Assembly (NCBI GenBank): GCA_019695345.1
Contig: JAIBAE010000003.1
Coordinates: forward strand, 62,001-126,000
From: Bacteroidota bacterium
GTDB taxonomy: Bacteria > Bacteroidota > Ignavibacteria > Kapaibacteriales > NICIL-2
Direction: 5' to 3'
Length of the DNA stretch: 64,000 nucleotides
In this document: positions 36,593 through 44,294 of the stretch, one piece after another
How the letters are laid out: every line of letters starts with the position of its first letter
Numbering within the stretch: the first letter of the stretch is position 1
The notes under the pieces: generated by a model
Told to the model about the DNA's origin: nothing
The model's input: only the letters and a program-made list of their open reading frames with translations
The model's database searches: none
Made by a program: the position numbers and the translations under genes

Positions 36593-38197
36593 TCACTTGA
36601 TAGTGTGTAGTGAATTCCATGTTAATCCAAATCGGCGAAGGAATTTTGAAAGGCGATCGGTATCGTTGGTGTTTGCTTTTTTCTCGCGTGTTACACCAAA
36701 AAGTTTTCTTCCTGCTTCGGCGAGTGTTTTGGATTGCAGGCACACGTTTATTACTGACTCCAATTGCATTCTATCGAACAGGTCTAGGTCTTCGATTTGT
36801 TGTTCGGTTAAGTATAGTTCTATAGTGTTGCCTGATGGAGATGATGGATTTTTCCAGCTCTTTTTTAGTCTGATAATTTCTTCCCGCACAATTTCTTCGG
36901 TGATTCTTCCACCAACCGAGAGTGTTGCCATGCGTGTTACGGATGCGTTGAGGTCGCGGAAATTTGCGTTCCATTCTGCTTGTGCAGATTTAGCATATTT
37001 AAGATAGATGTTCTTTGCTTCCGCGTTGAACCGAGCACGCAGATTGTTCTTTTCTGCAAATCGTTCTAATTCATACTCAAGATTAGGTTCAATATCTTCG
37101 GTACGTTGTTTTAAGCCGGGCAAATCAAACGACCACAGATTAATACGTGCAAACAGGTCATCGCGGAAACGTTGCTGAAGAACATCGTTGCGTAAATCGC
37201 GGTTTGTACCAGCAATTAGTTGGAAATCACTATACACTTCTTTATCCGAGCCAACAGGATAGAAACATTTTTCTTCGAGTGCGCGAAGCAACATAGCTTG
37301 TTCATCGCTACCAAGCTCGCCAATTTCATCTAAGAACAGTACGCCACCATCGGCACTGCGAAGAAGTCCTTCGCGGTCGTTCATCGCACCAGTAAACGCT
37401 CCCTTCTTGTGACCAAACAGCGTACTCATTGCCGCATCGCCACGAAGGGTAGCACAGTTAACTTCTACAAATGCACCTTGTACACGGCGCTGCTCTCGCT
37501 TTAGTTGATAAATGCGTTTTGCAAGTTGTGATTTACCCGCCCCTGTTGGACCCATAAGTAACATTGGAGCTGATGAAGCAATGGCAACCTTCTCAATGTG
37601 TTCAATCAATAAGTTAAAAGATTTGTTCTTTGTGTTGATACCGCTTTTAAGAAAAGTAAGACTCTCTTGTGTTTGAAGGGCAAAGCGTTGAGCAATTACA
37701 TCGTAGCGAGATAAATCCAAATCAATGATGGAAAATGTTCCAGCATCTTTACCACGGTCTTCCATCTTTGGTGGAGATAATTGTAACAACCTACCAGGAA
37801 CAAAGTGGGCTTCGGTTAAGAGGAATGAACATATCTGTTGTACGTGGGTGCCGGTTGTGATATTCATGTAGTACTCTTCAGTATCCGGCTTAAAGGAATA
37901 TTCCTTTACAACATCAAACATGGTAGAATACACTTCTTCAAAGTCCCATGGGTCGCGGAAGTCGATACAATGAAGATTGACTTTTGTTTTTGGAGACTCT
38001 TCTTCGATATCCGTCTTTATCTGTTCTGCAAGTTGAGTAAAGCGTTCCTGATGCAGTAATTCTAACCTATCAACACGAAATGCTTTGTGTTGAACCATCG
38101 CAATTGTTGGTCTCCATCTGTCCCAACGTTTATTTGAAATTCCGGCATCAAGTGTTGTACCGAGAAATGATAGAACTACTTTTTTCTTTGTTGGCAT
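36593..38197 (-). CDS. rtcR: RtcR, sigma-54-dependent activator of RNA repair
   Basis: A 534-residue protein, the same size as E. coli RtcR. Residues 1-180 form the CARF-like sensor (VVLSFLGTTLDAG, MNITTGTHVQQICSFLL). The AAA+ domain has Walker A GPTGAGKS at 216-223, the sigma-54 contact loop GAFTGA at 266-271 and Walker B VLFLDE at 286-291. The C-terminal region carries a DNA-binding helix-turn-helix (SKTLAEAGRKLFGVTREKKA). RtcR proteins sense ends of cleaved RNA and switch on rtc genes. It is divergent from the Ro60 gene, whose promoter has a -24/-12 match. A DUF559 gene with repeats lies in the gap. Confidence 0.95.
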   Translation of the reverse strand: MPTKKKVVLSFLGTTLDAGISNKRWDRWRPTIAMVQHKAFRVDRLELLHQERFTQLAEQIKTDIEEESPKTKVNLHCIDFRDPWDFEEVYSTMFDVVKEYSFKPDTEEYYMNITTGTHVQQICSFLLTEAHFVPGRLLQLSPPKMEDRGKDAGTFSIIDLDLSRYDVIAQRFALQTQESLTFLKSGINTKNKSFNLLIEHIEKVAIASSAPMLLMGPTGAGKSQLAKRIYQLKREQRRVQGAFVEVNCATLRGDAAMSTLFGHKKGAFTGAMNDREGLLRSADGGVLFLDEIGELGSDEQAMLLRALEEKCFYPVGSDKEVYSDFQLIAGTNRDLRNDVLQQRFRDDLFARINLWSFDLPGLKQRTEDIEPNLEYELERFAEKNNLRARFNAEAKNIYLKYAKSAQAEWNANFRDLNASVTRMATLSVGGRITEEIVREEIIRLKKSWKNPSSPSGNTIELYLTEQQIEDLDLFDRMQLESVINVCLQSKTLAEAGRKLFGVTREKKANTNDTDRLSKFLRRFGLTWNSLHTIK

Positions 38198-38223
38198 GGT
38201 AGTATAGTATTGATTGTTAGAAT

Positions 38224-38476
38224 TCCCTCACCCGCTTGTTACCACAAGCGACCTCTCCCAAAAGGAGAGGTGAAATGCAATTCCTTCTCCTGTTGGGAGT
38301 AGGAATCCGAAGGAAGGGCGATATAAGTATATTGTAACGGATATTGCTTTTAGTGTTATCCAAGTTTTAGTGACCCTCACCCGCTTGTTACCACAAGTGA
38401 CCTCTCCCAAAAGGAGAGGTGAAATGTAATTCCTTCTCCTCTTGGGAGAAGGTGTCCGAAGGACGGATGAGGGCTA
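38224..38476. repeat. Two copies of a 100-bp palindromic dispersed repeat
   Basis: Each copy reads CCCTCACCCGCTTGTTACCA, GCGACCTCTCCCAAAAGGAG, AATTCCTTCTCC, then GGGAGAAGGTGTCCGAAGGA. The first (38224-38316) is diverged at its end; the second (38374-38476) is complete and ends at the DUF559 stop. It contains the hairpin CCTCTCCC-AAAA-GGAGAGG. Confidence 0.85.
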
Positions 38477-38869
38477 TCGTAGCCTGCGTTGTAGTTCAGA
38501 TCCAATTTGTTCAAGTACGGAATCAATATTATTTAGTACTTCACTATTCCAGAATCTCATTTCATATATGCCAATTGAGTTCAGATACTCTGTTCTCTGT
38601 TTATCATGTTGTTTTTGTTCTACTGAAAGATGTGTGCTTCCATCTAACTCAATTGATAATTCTGCATCATGACAATAGAAATCTAGAATAAATCTATCAA
38701 TTGGATGCTGTCTCCTAAATTTTGCATGTAAAATCTGCCTATTACGAAGAAGCTTCCAAAGCAAATGCTCCGCGTTTGTTTCTCTTTCCCTCAGCGAACG
38801 TGCATTTTCCAATAGATACTCAGGCACCTTATAAGTATTACCATGATATGGGACTAATGGTTCTTTCAT
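38474..38869 (-). CDS. DUF559 endonuclease-like protein
   Basis: Starting at 38869 gives 131 residues; the longer frame to 38929 translates the flanking repeat. The DUF559 pattern is clear: NARSLRERETNAEHLLWKLL, AKFRRQHPIDRFILDFYCHD, LSIELDGSTH, FWNSEVL. It is a Vsr/PD-(D/E)XK-related fold with the Asp and Glu-Leu-Asp-Gly core; biochemical role unknown. It is enclosed by direct copies of the 100-bp repeat (38374-38476 and 38892-38993) and separates rtcR from the Ro60 operon. Confidence 0.88.
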   Translation of the reverse strand: MKEPLVPYHGNTYKVPEYLLENARSLRERETNAEHLLWKLLRNRQILHAKFRRQHPIDRFILDFYCHDAELSIELDGSTHLSVEQKQHDKQRTEYLNSIGIYEMRFWNSEVLNNIDSVLEQIGSELQRRLR

Positions 38870-38891
38870 GGATGTAATATGTTTATTGAAT

Positions 38892-38993
38892 TCCCTCACC
38901 CGCTTGTTACCACAAGCGACCTCTCCCAAAAGGAGAGGTGAAATGCAATTCCTTCTCCGGTTGGGAGAAGATGTCCGAAGGACGGATGAGGGC
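38892..38993. repeat. Third copy of the 100-bp palindromic repeat
   Basis: Near identical to 38374-38476 and in the same orientation, so the DUF559 gene lies between direct repeats. The stretch 38994-39168 after it shows no gene. Confidence 0.85.
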
Positions 38994-39168
38994 TATGAAT
39001 AAGAAAACAAAAGATTTAATTCTTGTGTATTCTATTTTATTCTTATACATGCAAAACTACAAAAATCACTTTTCAACTGTCAGAATAAAATCACAGGTAA
39101 CCTGTAAGCAAGTATTCATGCGGCTTTCAAGGTTGTTAGCACTTTTCAACGGAAAGGCAAAATAAAAG

Positions 39169-39185
39169 TTGGCACGCCCTTTCTA
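39169..39185 (+). promoter_or_regulatory. Sigma-54 (-24/-12) promoter of the Ro60-Y RNA-RtcB operon
   Basis: TTGGCACG at 39169-39176 is a perfect -24 element; after CCCT the -12 element reads TTCT instead of TTGC. Spacing is right. It lies 77 bases before the Ro60 gene and faces away from rtcR, whose protein is a sigma-54 activator. Confidence 0.7.
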
Positions 39186-39261
39186 AATAGCACTCTCAGA
39201 AACGCACATAAAAAAGTGAATTTCTACAAATTGTTTTTACACGTTTACACAGGAGGATGCA

Positions 39262-40827
39262 ATGCCAAACAAAACATTGTTCCAGACACTAAAAGGAAAG
39301 TTGTTACCAAAGACAACTACCCGCAATAACGAAAATGCTCCGGCTTATGAGTTTACTCCTAAGCATCAGTTAGCACAACTTGCTGCTACGGGTTGCATTA
39401 GCAATACATTCTACGTTCAGGCAGAAAACCAGTTGGAGAATGTATTGGCATTGGGTGCACAACTTGATGCCGAGTTTGTTGCAAAAACTGCTGTGTATGC
39501 TCGTGAAAAAGGTTACATGAAAGATATGCCTGCATTGTTACTTGCAATGCTAACTGTTAAAGATGTTGAACTTTTGAAACGTACATTCCCACGTGTTGCA
39601 AACAACGGGAAGATGTTGCGCAACTACGTGCAGATTATTCGTTCGGGTGCGGTTGGGCGAAAGTCGTTTGGTTCTGCACCAAAGAGATTGTTGCAAGATT
39701 GGTTTGAAAGCAGAACCGATCGCCAAGTGTTTACGGCGTCCATTGGGCAAACGCCATCAATGGCAGATGTAATCAAAATGGTACGTCCAAAGCCACTAAG
39801 CAAATCGCGTGAGGCGTTGTACGGTTACTTGATTGGAAAAGAGTACAACCAGGAGTTGTTGCCGGAGATTGTTCAACAATTCGAAGCATTTAAACGCGAT
39901 AGAACTTCGCCTGTTCCTGATGTTCCATTTGAGATGTTAACAGCATTGAATCTTGGAACTGCGGAGTGGGTTGAAATTGCAAAGAATGCTTCGTGGCAAA
40001 CAACCAGAATGAACGTAAACACCTTTGCACGACATGGTGTGTTTAACACTACCGGCATGACAGAGGTAGTAGCACAACGATTGCGCAACGAACAGGAAAT
40101 CAGAAAGGCACGTGTATTTCCATACCAGTTATTGGTGGCATACATTAATGCTGATTCTTCAATTCCGTATGAGATACGTGAAGCGTTACAAGATGCGTTA
40201 GAGATTGCAACTTCAAATATTCCGGCTATGGAAGGAAAGGTTGTTGTCGCAACTGATGTTTCGGGTTCAATGCAATCGCCTGTTACTGGATACAGACAAG
40301 GTGCAACCACTAAAGTTCGTTGCATTGATGTTGCGGCTTTGGTTTCTGCATCTATCATGCGAGTAAACAAACAAGCACGTATTATTCCGTTTGAGAATGA
40401 TGTGGTGAATGTTCAGCTAAACTCCAGAGATTCTGTAATCACCAATGCGCAAAAGTTAGCGGCGGTTGGCGGAGGTGGAACAAACTGCTCTGCACCGTTA
40501 GCCAAGCTAAACAAAGAACGCGCAACAGTTGATGTTGTAATCTACGTTTCGGATAATGAATCGTGGGTTGATGCAAACAGAACATGGGGCTATAGCAACG
40601 GAACGGCTGTATTGCGTGAATGGGAAACATTAAAACAACGTAACCCACAGGCAAAGCTGATTAACATTGATATTACGCCTAACTCTACAACGCAGGCAAA
40701 AGATCGTAATGATATACTGAACATTGGTGGTTTCTCGGATAACGTGTTTACAACCATTGCGCAGTTTATTAGCAAAGGAAATGATGCCGAGTTGTGGGTA
40801 AAAGAGATTGAAGCGATTGAGTTATAG
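39262..40827 (+). CDS. rsr: Ro60/Rsr TROVE-domain RNA-binding protein
   Basis: A 521-residue protein with an excellent ribosome-binding site (AGGAGG at 39251). Residues of about 25-320 are the ring of TROVE helical repeats (FVAKTAVYAREKGYMKDMPA, HGVFNTTGMTEVVAQRLRNE). The C-terminal von Willebrand A domain starts VVVATDVSGSMQ with the MIDAS motif D332-x-S-x-S336. Bacterial Rsr binds Y RNAs on its outer surface and works with exonucleases in RNA quality control and stress survival. The Y RNA genes follow at once, and rtcB lies in the same direction. Confidence 0.95.
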   Translation: MPNKTLFQTLKGKLLPKTTTRNNENAPAYEFTPKHQLAQLAATGCISNTFYVQAENQLENVLALGAQLDAEFVAKTAVYAREKGYMKDMPALLLAMLTVKDVELLKRTFPRVANNGKMLRNYVQIIRSGAVGRKSFGSAPKRLLQDWFESRTDRQVFTASIGQTPSMADVIKMVRPKPLSKSREALYGYLIGKEYNQELLPEIVQQFEAFKRDRTSPVPDVPFEMLTALNLGTAEWVEIAKNASWQTTRMNVNTFARHGVFNTTGMTEVVAQRLRNEQEIRKARVFPYQLLVAYINADSSIPYEIREALQDALEIATSNIPAMEGKVVVATDVSGSMQSPVTGYRQGATTKVRCIDVAALVSASIMRVNKQARIIPFENDVVNVQLNSRDSVITNAQKLAAVGGGGTNCSAPLAKLNKERATVDVVIYVSDNESWVDANRTWGYSNGTAVLREWETLKQRNPQAKLINIDITPNSTTQAKDRNDILNIGGFSDNVFTTIAQFISKGNDAELWVKEIEAIEL

Positions 40828-40843
40828 CGGCTCCCCTTCTCAT

Positions 40844-40880
40844 CATGTTTGCCCTTTCTGTAACAAGAAAGGGCGGCATG
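40844..40880 (+). other. Hairpin after the Ro60 stop codon
   Basis: GCCCTTTCT (40851) pairs with AGAAAGGGC (to 40874), with flanking CATG on both sides adding an outer stem. No T-run follows, so it is more likely an mRNA 3'-end or processing hairpin than a terminator. Confidence 0.6.
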
Positions 40881-40908
40881 TTGTAAACGAATACACAACA
40901 ATAACTAC

Positions 40909-41015
40909 GCAGTGAATGCTTGCGGAACTACATGGTTGGATTTTGCGAGTTCGAATCTCGTTGCAGGTATGGTGATACCCTATCTGTAGAATGTTTCGCA
41001 CAACTTTGTCACTGC
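40909..41015 (+). ncRNA. Y RNA-like gene 1
   Basis: The ends GCAGTGA (40909) and TCACTGC (to 41015) pair perfectly. After an internal loop, TGCGGAAC pairs with GTTTCGCA, followed by the conserved TACATG. This is the Ro-binding stem. Inside is a T-arm, GCGAG-TTCGAAT-CTCGT, then a small hairpin GGTATGGTGATACC in the D-arm position. Directly follows the Ro60 gene. Confidence 0.75.
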
Positions 41016-41097
41016 TTTGCTTTTTGATATATCACGATATATGTTGTTTGTACATTGGGGTTTTTATCGGTATGATAAGACGCTATTGTGCTTATGG

Positions 41098-41118
41098 CTT
41101 GGTGCCGTCAGCGATAGC
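41098..41118. repeat. Unpaired right terminal box between Y RNAs 1 and 2
   Basis: CTTGGTGCCGTCAGCGATAGC. No left partner was recognised between the Ro60 stop and this point. It could be the scar of an islet. Confidence 0.5.
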
Positions 41119-41153
41119 AACAATGTACCTAAACAACGAGAGAAGCACATACG

Positions 41154-41293
41154 CCCGAATGCCGATGGAACTACATGCACTACGGATGCCCAGGTCGCAG
41201 GTTCGAGTCCTGCCGGTTGCCCAACTATCGTATATGGCAGCCGTAGCTCAGTTGGTTAGAGCAGGAAAAAACGTTTCATCAATCTTTGTCGGG
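41154..41293 (+). ncRNA. Y RNA-like gene 2 with permuted tRNA mimic
   Basis: End stem CCCGA/TCGGG, then GATGGAAC with GTTTCATC and the conserved ACTACATG. The insert has a T-arm GCAGG-TTCGAGT-CCTGC (41197-41213), then CGGTTGCC, a 14-base loop, GGCAGCCG (8-bp acceptor-like stem) and the D-arm GTAGCTCAGTTGGTTAGAGC. So the 3' half of a tRNA comes before the 5' half, as known for YrlA-type Y RNAs that mimic tRNA. Confidence 0.85.
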
Positions 41294-41410
41294 AAGTGTG
41301 TGTGTTTGAAAACAAAACAGATTAAAACCGAATGCCTGTAGGAGTACATTCATTTTGGCTGAACATCAAAACACATCTCTTACACAAACTTGTCGGTTAC
41401 TTATTAGTAT

Positions 41411-41540
41411 TCATTGCGAATGCAGATCGGAACTACATGCACTGTTAATGCCCGTGTCGCAGGTTCGAGTCCTGCCGGCGAAAGCCGTAGCTCAGTTGGT
41501 AGAGCAGGTTAAAACGTTTCATCAATCTTTGTCGCAATGA
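41411..41540 (+). ncRNA. Y RNA-like gene 3 with permuted tRNA mimic
   Basis: TCATTGCGA pairs with TCGCAATGA at the ends; GATCGGAAC pairs with GTTTCATC with a bulged C, then ACTACATG. The insert has the T-arm GCAGGTTCGAGTCCTGC, a short acceptor-like stem CGGC-GAAA-GCCG closed by a GNRA tetraloop, and the D-arm GTAGCTCAGTTGGTAGAGC. It ends 22 bases before the AAA gene. Confidence 0.85.
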
Positions 41541-41562
41541 TTTTTAAAACAAAACATTATTT

Positions 41563-42675
41563 ATGGAAACACTTTTTACAATAAACAAAAGCGTACAAGC
41601 GGGTGATTTTGATTACGCCGAAATGCTCTTGCTTGCACCACTCATGAAGAAAATGAGGAAAATGGTGATGCCATATTTCTGGACCTTTGAGAGTATTATC
41701 AAAAACGAAATTGATACGAATGATATTCGTGAAGCATTAACCAAGATTGGCTACACCACAACATTTAACGGCAACTGGACGTACATGCTTACTAAGAACT
41801 GCTTGGTAACTTTAGTTGCCGGACGTATTAACGAAACCACACAGTTTTGTAAGTACACCTTTAGCATATTTGCTACATCACGTCCGCATTTGTATGCAAT
41901 GCGCGATACTCTTCGGAACATTGTAACAAATGTTCAGCCGGAGTTGATTTGCGAAACACGTTGGTACTATGGAACTGGCAGTTACGACTACGAAAGTATT
42001 TTTGAAACAATGGAAGATACCATTGTGCCACAAGCATATCCGTTTATTGCCAACTTGGAATCAACCATACAAGAGTACGCACGAAGTAACGAATCTATTT
42101 TGCTCTTGATTGGCGAGCCAGGCACGGGTAAATCCCGATTGATACGATACATCATACGGCAGATGGCAAAGGTTCAGCAAACGCAACATATTAAAGTGTA
42201 TTATACATCGAATGCGACATTGTTGAATGGCGATAGCATTTACAGCGATTTCCGTACAAGCGATGCAAGTGCGTTTATTCTGGAAGATGCCGATTTACAT
42301 TTAAGCTCGCGCGCCGATGGCAACGATGTTATGACGAAACTGCTTTCCAGTTCCGATTCATTCATCTCAGCATCAACGAACAAAAAGATTATTCTTACAA
42401 CTAACTTGGCATCGCTTAACGGCACCGACGACGCTCTCTTGCGTCCCGGACGTTGCTTTGGCGTAATAGAAACACGCAAGTTCACACGCAACGAAGCACA
42501 ACGATTCTTCGAGGCAATTGCCCCCGGCAGAAACATTGTGTTAGAGAACGAACTCTACACACTTGCCGAACTCTACCGGCTTCTATCGCCCCACGCCGAT
42601 TCTGTGCGACAGTTAAGCGATAGCGCACGCTATAAACTAGCAAGCAAACGCAGTATGGGTTTTGCTGCAGTATAA
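41563..42675 (+). CDS. AAA ATPase encoded inside the Y RNA cluster
   Basis: A 370-residue protein. Residues 1-170 are a domain with no recognised family; residues 175-345 are an AAA module: Walker A GEPGTGKS at 184-191, Walker B FILEDAD at 238-244, sensor IILTTNLASLNG and the arginine-finger region LLRPGRCFG at about 292-300, as in BCS1/FtsH-type ATPases. It lies between Y RNA 3 and the islet with Y RNAs 4-6, in the direction of rsr and rtcB, so it is probably under the same promoter. A remodelling factor for Ro60, Y RNA or damaged RNPs is a fair guess, not shown. Confidence 0.85.
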   Translation: METLFTINKSVQAGDFDYAEMLLLAPLMKKMRKMVMPYFWTFESIIKNEIDTNDIREALTKIGYTTTFNGNWTYMLTKNCLVTLVAGRINETTQFCKYTFSIFATSRPHLYAMRDTLRNIVTNVQPELICETRWYYGTGSYDYESIFETMEDTIVPQAYPFIANLESTIQEYARSNESILLLIGEPGTGKSRLIRYIIRQMAKVQQTQHIKVYYTSNATLLNGDSIYSDFRTSDASAFILEDADLHLSSRADGNDVMTKLLSSSDSFISASTNKKIILTTNLASLNGTDDALLRPGRCFGVIETRKFTRNEAQRFFEAIAPGRNIVLENELYTLAELYRLLSPHADSVRQLSDSARYKLASKRSMGFAAV

Positions 42676-42809
42676 CAAATGGGTACTTTGCTACCGCAGA
42701 CCGCACCACACCTTGCATTTCATCTGGTGCGGTCGCCCGCGGGAGAGAAGCTAGGCAATGGGAATTAACAAAATCAAATACATGTTTTACAAACTCATGC
42801 AGTATAAAT

Positions 42810-43664
42810 ATGATTAATATTGAAACTCTATCACGTGTTGAGCAAATATTAAAGAGGACTCTTGAAGGACTATATGGTGGTGAGGTAAAGGAATTTGCAT
42901 CAAGAATGAAGAATAGTAAGGATGCAGACAAGCAAAAAGAGTTTTATATTGAAATGGTACATATTCTTTATTCTAAAAGTCAAGATGAGTCAAATCAACA
43001 ATTATTGAATATTGGCATGGATTTGTGCGATGATTTTATTCAATTCTACAAAAGAGCAAAATTGGAGGGTAATACAAATGCTGATAGTTTACTCCTAAGT
43101 CCATTTATTGACTTTCCCAATATAGAAGGGTCAAAACTACTAAGCAAGTACATGTCATTGATAGAAGCTTCTATTGCATACAAAAGTGCTTTGAATAGCC
43201 TTGATTATATGCTGGTATTCGAATCCTCAAAAAATGTTTTACTTAGTGGTTATGAGTTCATAGATGGTATAATACCATTTATTATAGCTTGCAGAAGCGA
43301 AGATAGTATTACAAATAACAAGGTCGAATCTATTTTTAGATACTCCTTTAAAAGCAAGATTGAGGATCTTAATAATAAAACTTATGATGGAGAATTTCAA
43401 TTATTCAAGAAAATATCTAATAACAATTTTCGAAATGCTCTTGCACACCGAACACTTTTTCATGATAGAGATAATAACATAATCATCTACAATGATAGGG
43501 ATAAGGAATTCAAAATTGACATTGTTACATATACAGCTTATGCGACCGTTTGTTCATACATTCCTTTTAGTTATATGTTGTTTGTTATCATACATTGTTT
43601 CATTATTCAGTATCCTAACGATATTTACCTTTTACCAGAAAGAATACAGAAAGTAATTAAGTAA
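42810..43664 (+). CDS. HEPN-motif protein of unknown function in the RNA-repair locus
   Basis: A 284-residue, AT-rich gene, mostly helical. At residues 207-213 it has FRNALAH, an exact RX4H motif as in HEPN ribonucleases, followed by RTLFHDRDNNIIIYND; the last 50 residues are hydrophobic. HEPN proteins are often RNA-cleaving toxins or antiphage effectors. It is bracketed with three Y RNAs inside islet 10, upstream of rtcB. The HEPN reading rests on one motif and predicted helices; a non-catalytic helical protein is possible. Confidence 0.6.
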   Translation: MINIETLSRVEQILKRTLEGLYGGEVKEFASRMKNSKDADKQKEFYIEMVHILYSKSQDESNQQLLNIGMDLCDDFIQFYKRAKLEGNTNADSLLLSPFIDFPNIEGSKLLSKYMSLIEASIAYKSALNSLDYMLVFESSKNVLLSGYEFIDGIIPFIIACRSEDSITNNKVESIFRYSFKSKIEDLNNKTYDGEFQLFKKISNNNFRNALAHRTLFHDRDNNIIIYNDRDKEFKIDIVTYTAYATVCSYIPFSYMLFVIIHCFIIQYPNDIYLLPERIQKVIK

Positions 43665-43674
43665 ACAAACATCA

Positions 43675-43796
43675 TCCCCGAATGCAATTGGAACTACATG
43701 GTAGAGCGCCAGAACGGAGGTCGTAAGTTCAAATCTTACCTACTGTATTTTTAAGGTAGTAGCTCAGTAAACTGTTTCAGTGAAACTTGTCGGGGA
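43675..43796 (+). ncRNA. Y RNA-like gene 4
   Basis: TCCCCGA and TCGGGGA close the molecule; ATTGGAAC pairs with GTTTCAGT, then ACTACATG. Inside: T-arm GTAAG-TTCAAAT-CTTAC, stem CTACT/AGTAG and a reduced D-like word TAGCTCAGTAAACTG. It starts 11 bases after the HEPN-motif gene. Confidence 0.75.
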
Positions 43797-43810
43797 AATT
43801 TAGAATACGC

Positions 43811-43911
43811 CCCTCACCCGCTTGATGCCTCAAGCGACCTCTCCCAAAAGGAGAGGTAAAATGCAAATCCTTCTCCCGCTGGGAGAAGGTGTCCAAAGGA
43901 CGGATGAGGGA
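43811..43911. repeat. Copy of the 100-bp palindromic repeat between Y RNAs 4 and 5
   Basis: CCCTCACCCGCTTGATGCC, CCTCTCCCAAAAGGAGAGG and GGGAGAAGGTGTCCAAAGGA, as at 38374 and 38892. No gene is attached here. Confidence 0.8.
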
Positions 43912-43928
43912 TATTGAAAATAGAATCA

Positions 43929-44053
43929 TCCCCGAATGCAATTGGAACTACACGGAATAATATACACAGGTTCGATTCCTGTTGTTGTTGCAAAAGTAAC
44001 AGCATGGCTGAGTTGGTTAAGCAATTATCTGTTTCATTAAATCTTGTCGGGGA
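43929..44053 (+). ncRNA. Y RNA-like gene 5
   Basis: The same closing stem as Y RNA 4 (TCCCCGA/TCGGGGA) and the same ATTGGAAC/GTTTCATT helix with ACTACA. The insert has the T-arm ACAGG-TTCGATT-CCTGT, a stem GTTGC-AAAA-GTAAC and a good D-arm GCATGGCTGAGTTGGTTAAGC. The close match to Y RNA 4 suggests duplication. Confidence 0.8.
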
Positions 44054-44065
44054 AAAATTTGCAAC

Positions 44066-44189
44066 ACAACCACATCACGAATGCCGATGGAACTACATGC
44101 ACCTTTTCCGGTTATGCTTGGGGCACCAAGCAGCGGGTTCGAATCCCGTAAGGAAACGTTTCATCAATTGTTGTCGTGATGGTGGTTGT
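44066..44189 (+). ncRNA. Y RNA-like gene 6
   Basis: The closing stem is long: ACAACCACATCACGA with TCGTGATGGTGGTTGT, one bulge. GATGGAAC pairs with GTTTCATC, then ACTACATG. The insert has the T-arm GCGGG-TTCGAAT-CCCGT preceded by a hairpin TGCTTGG-GGCA-CCAAGCA; no D-arm follows. So the effector module differs from copies 2, 3 and 5. Confidence 0.75.
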
Positions 44190-44294
44190 ATATACAGACA
44201 ACATTCTCTCCCGCACAGGAATGTTTGTAATGCAGAAGAGGCGCGGTGCGGTCTGCGATAGCAGAAAACAATTACAAAACATAAAACACAAACA

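Larger units (their letters stand above)
42690..44262. mobile_element. Islet 10: HEPN-motif gene and three Y RNAs between inverted terminal boxes
   Basis: The left box starts at 42690 (GCTACCGCAGACCGCACC) and the right box ends at 44262 (GGTGCGGTCTGCGATAGC), a very good inverse match. It lies between the AAA gene and rtcB. The contents are AT-rich: gene 42810-43664, Y RNA-like genes 4-6 and one 100-bp dispersed repeat. Confidence 0.6.

Noticed and set aside
38419-38691. Plus-strand frames starting in the 100-bp repeats (38419, 38938)
   Set aside because: The first residues are the repeat itself and the rest is antisense to DUF559 or empty sequence.
41190-41265. Two apparent tRNA genes (T-arm and D-arm words) after Ro60
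   Set aside because: The T-arm lies before the D-arm, there is no anticodon arm between them, and the Ro-binding closing stem surrounds both. They are Y RNA effector modules, not tRNAs.
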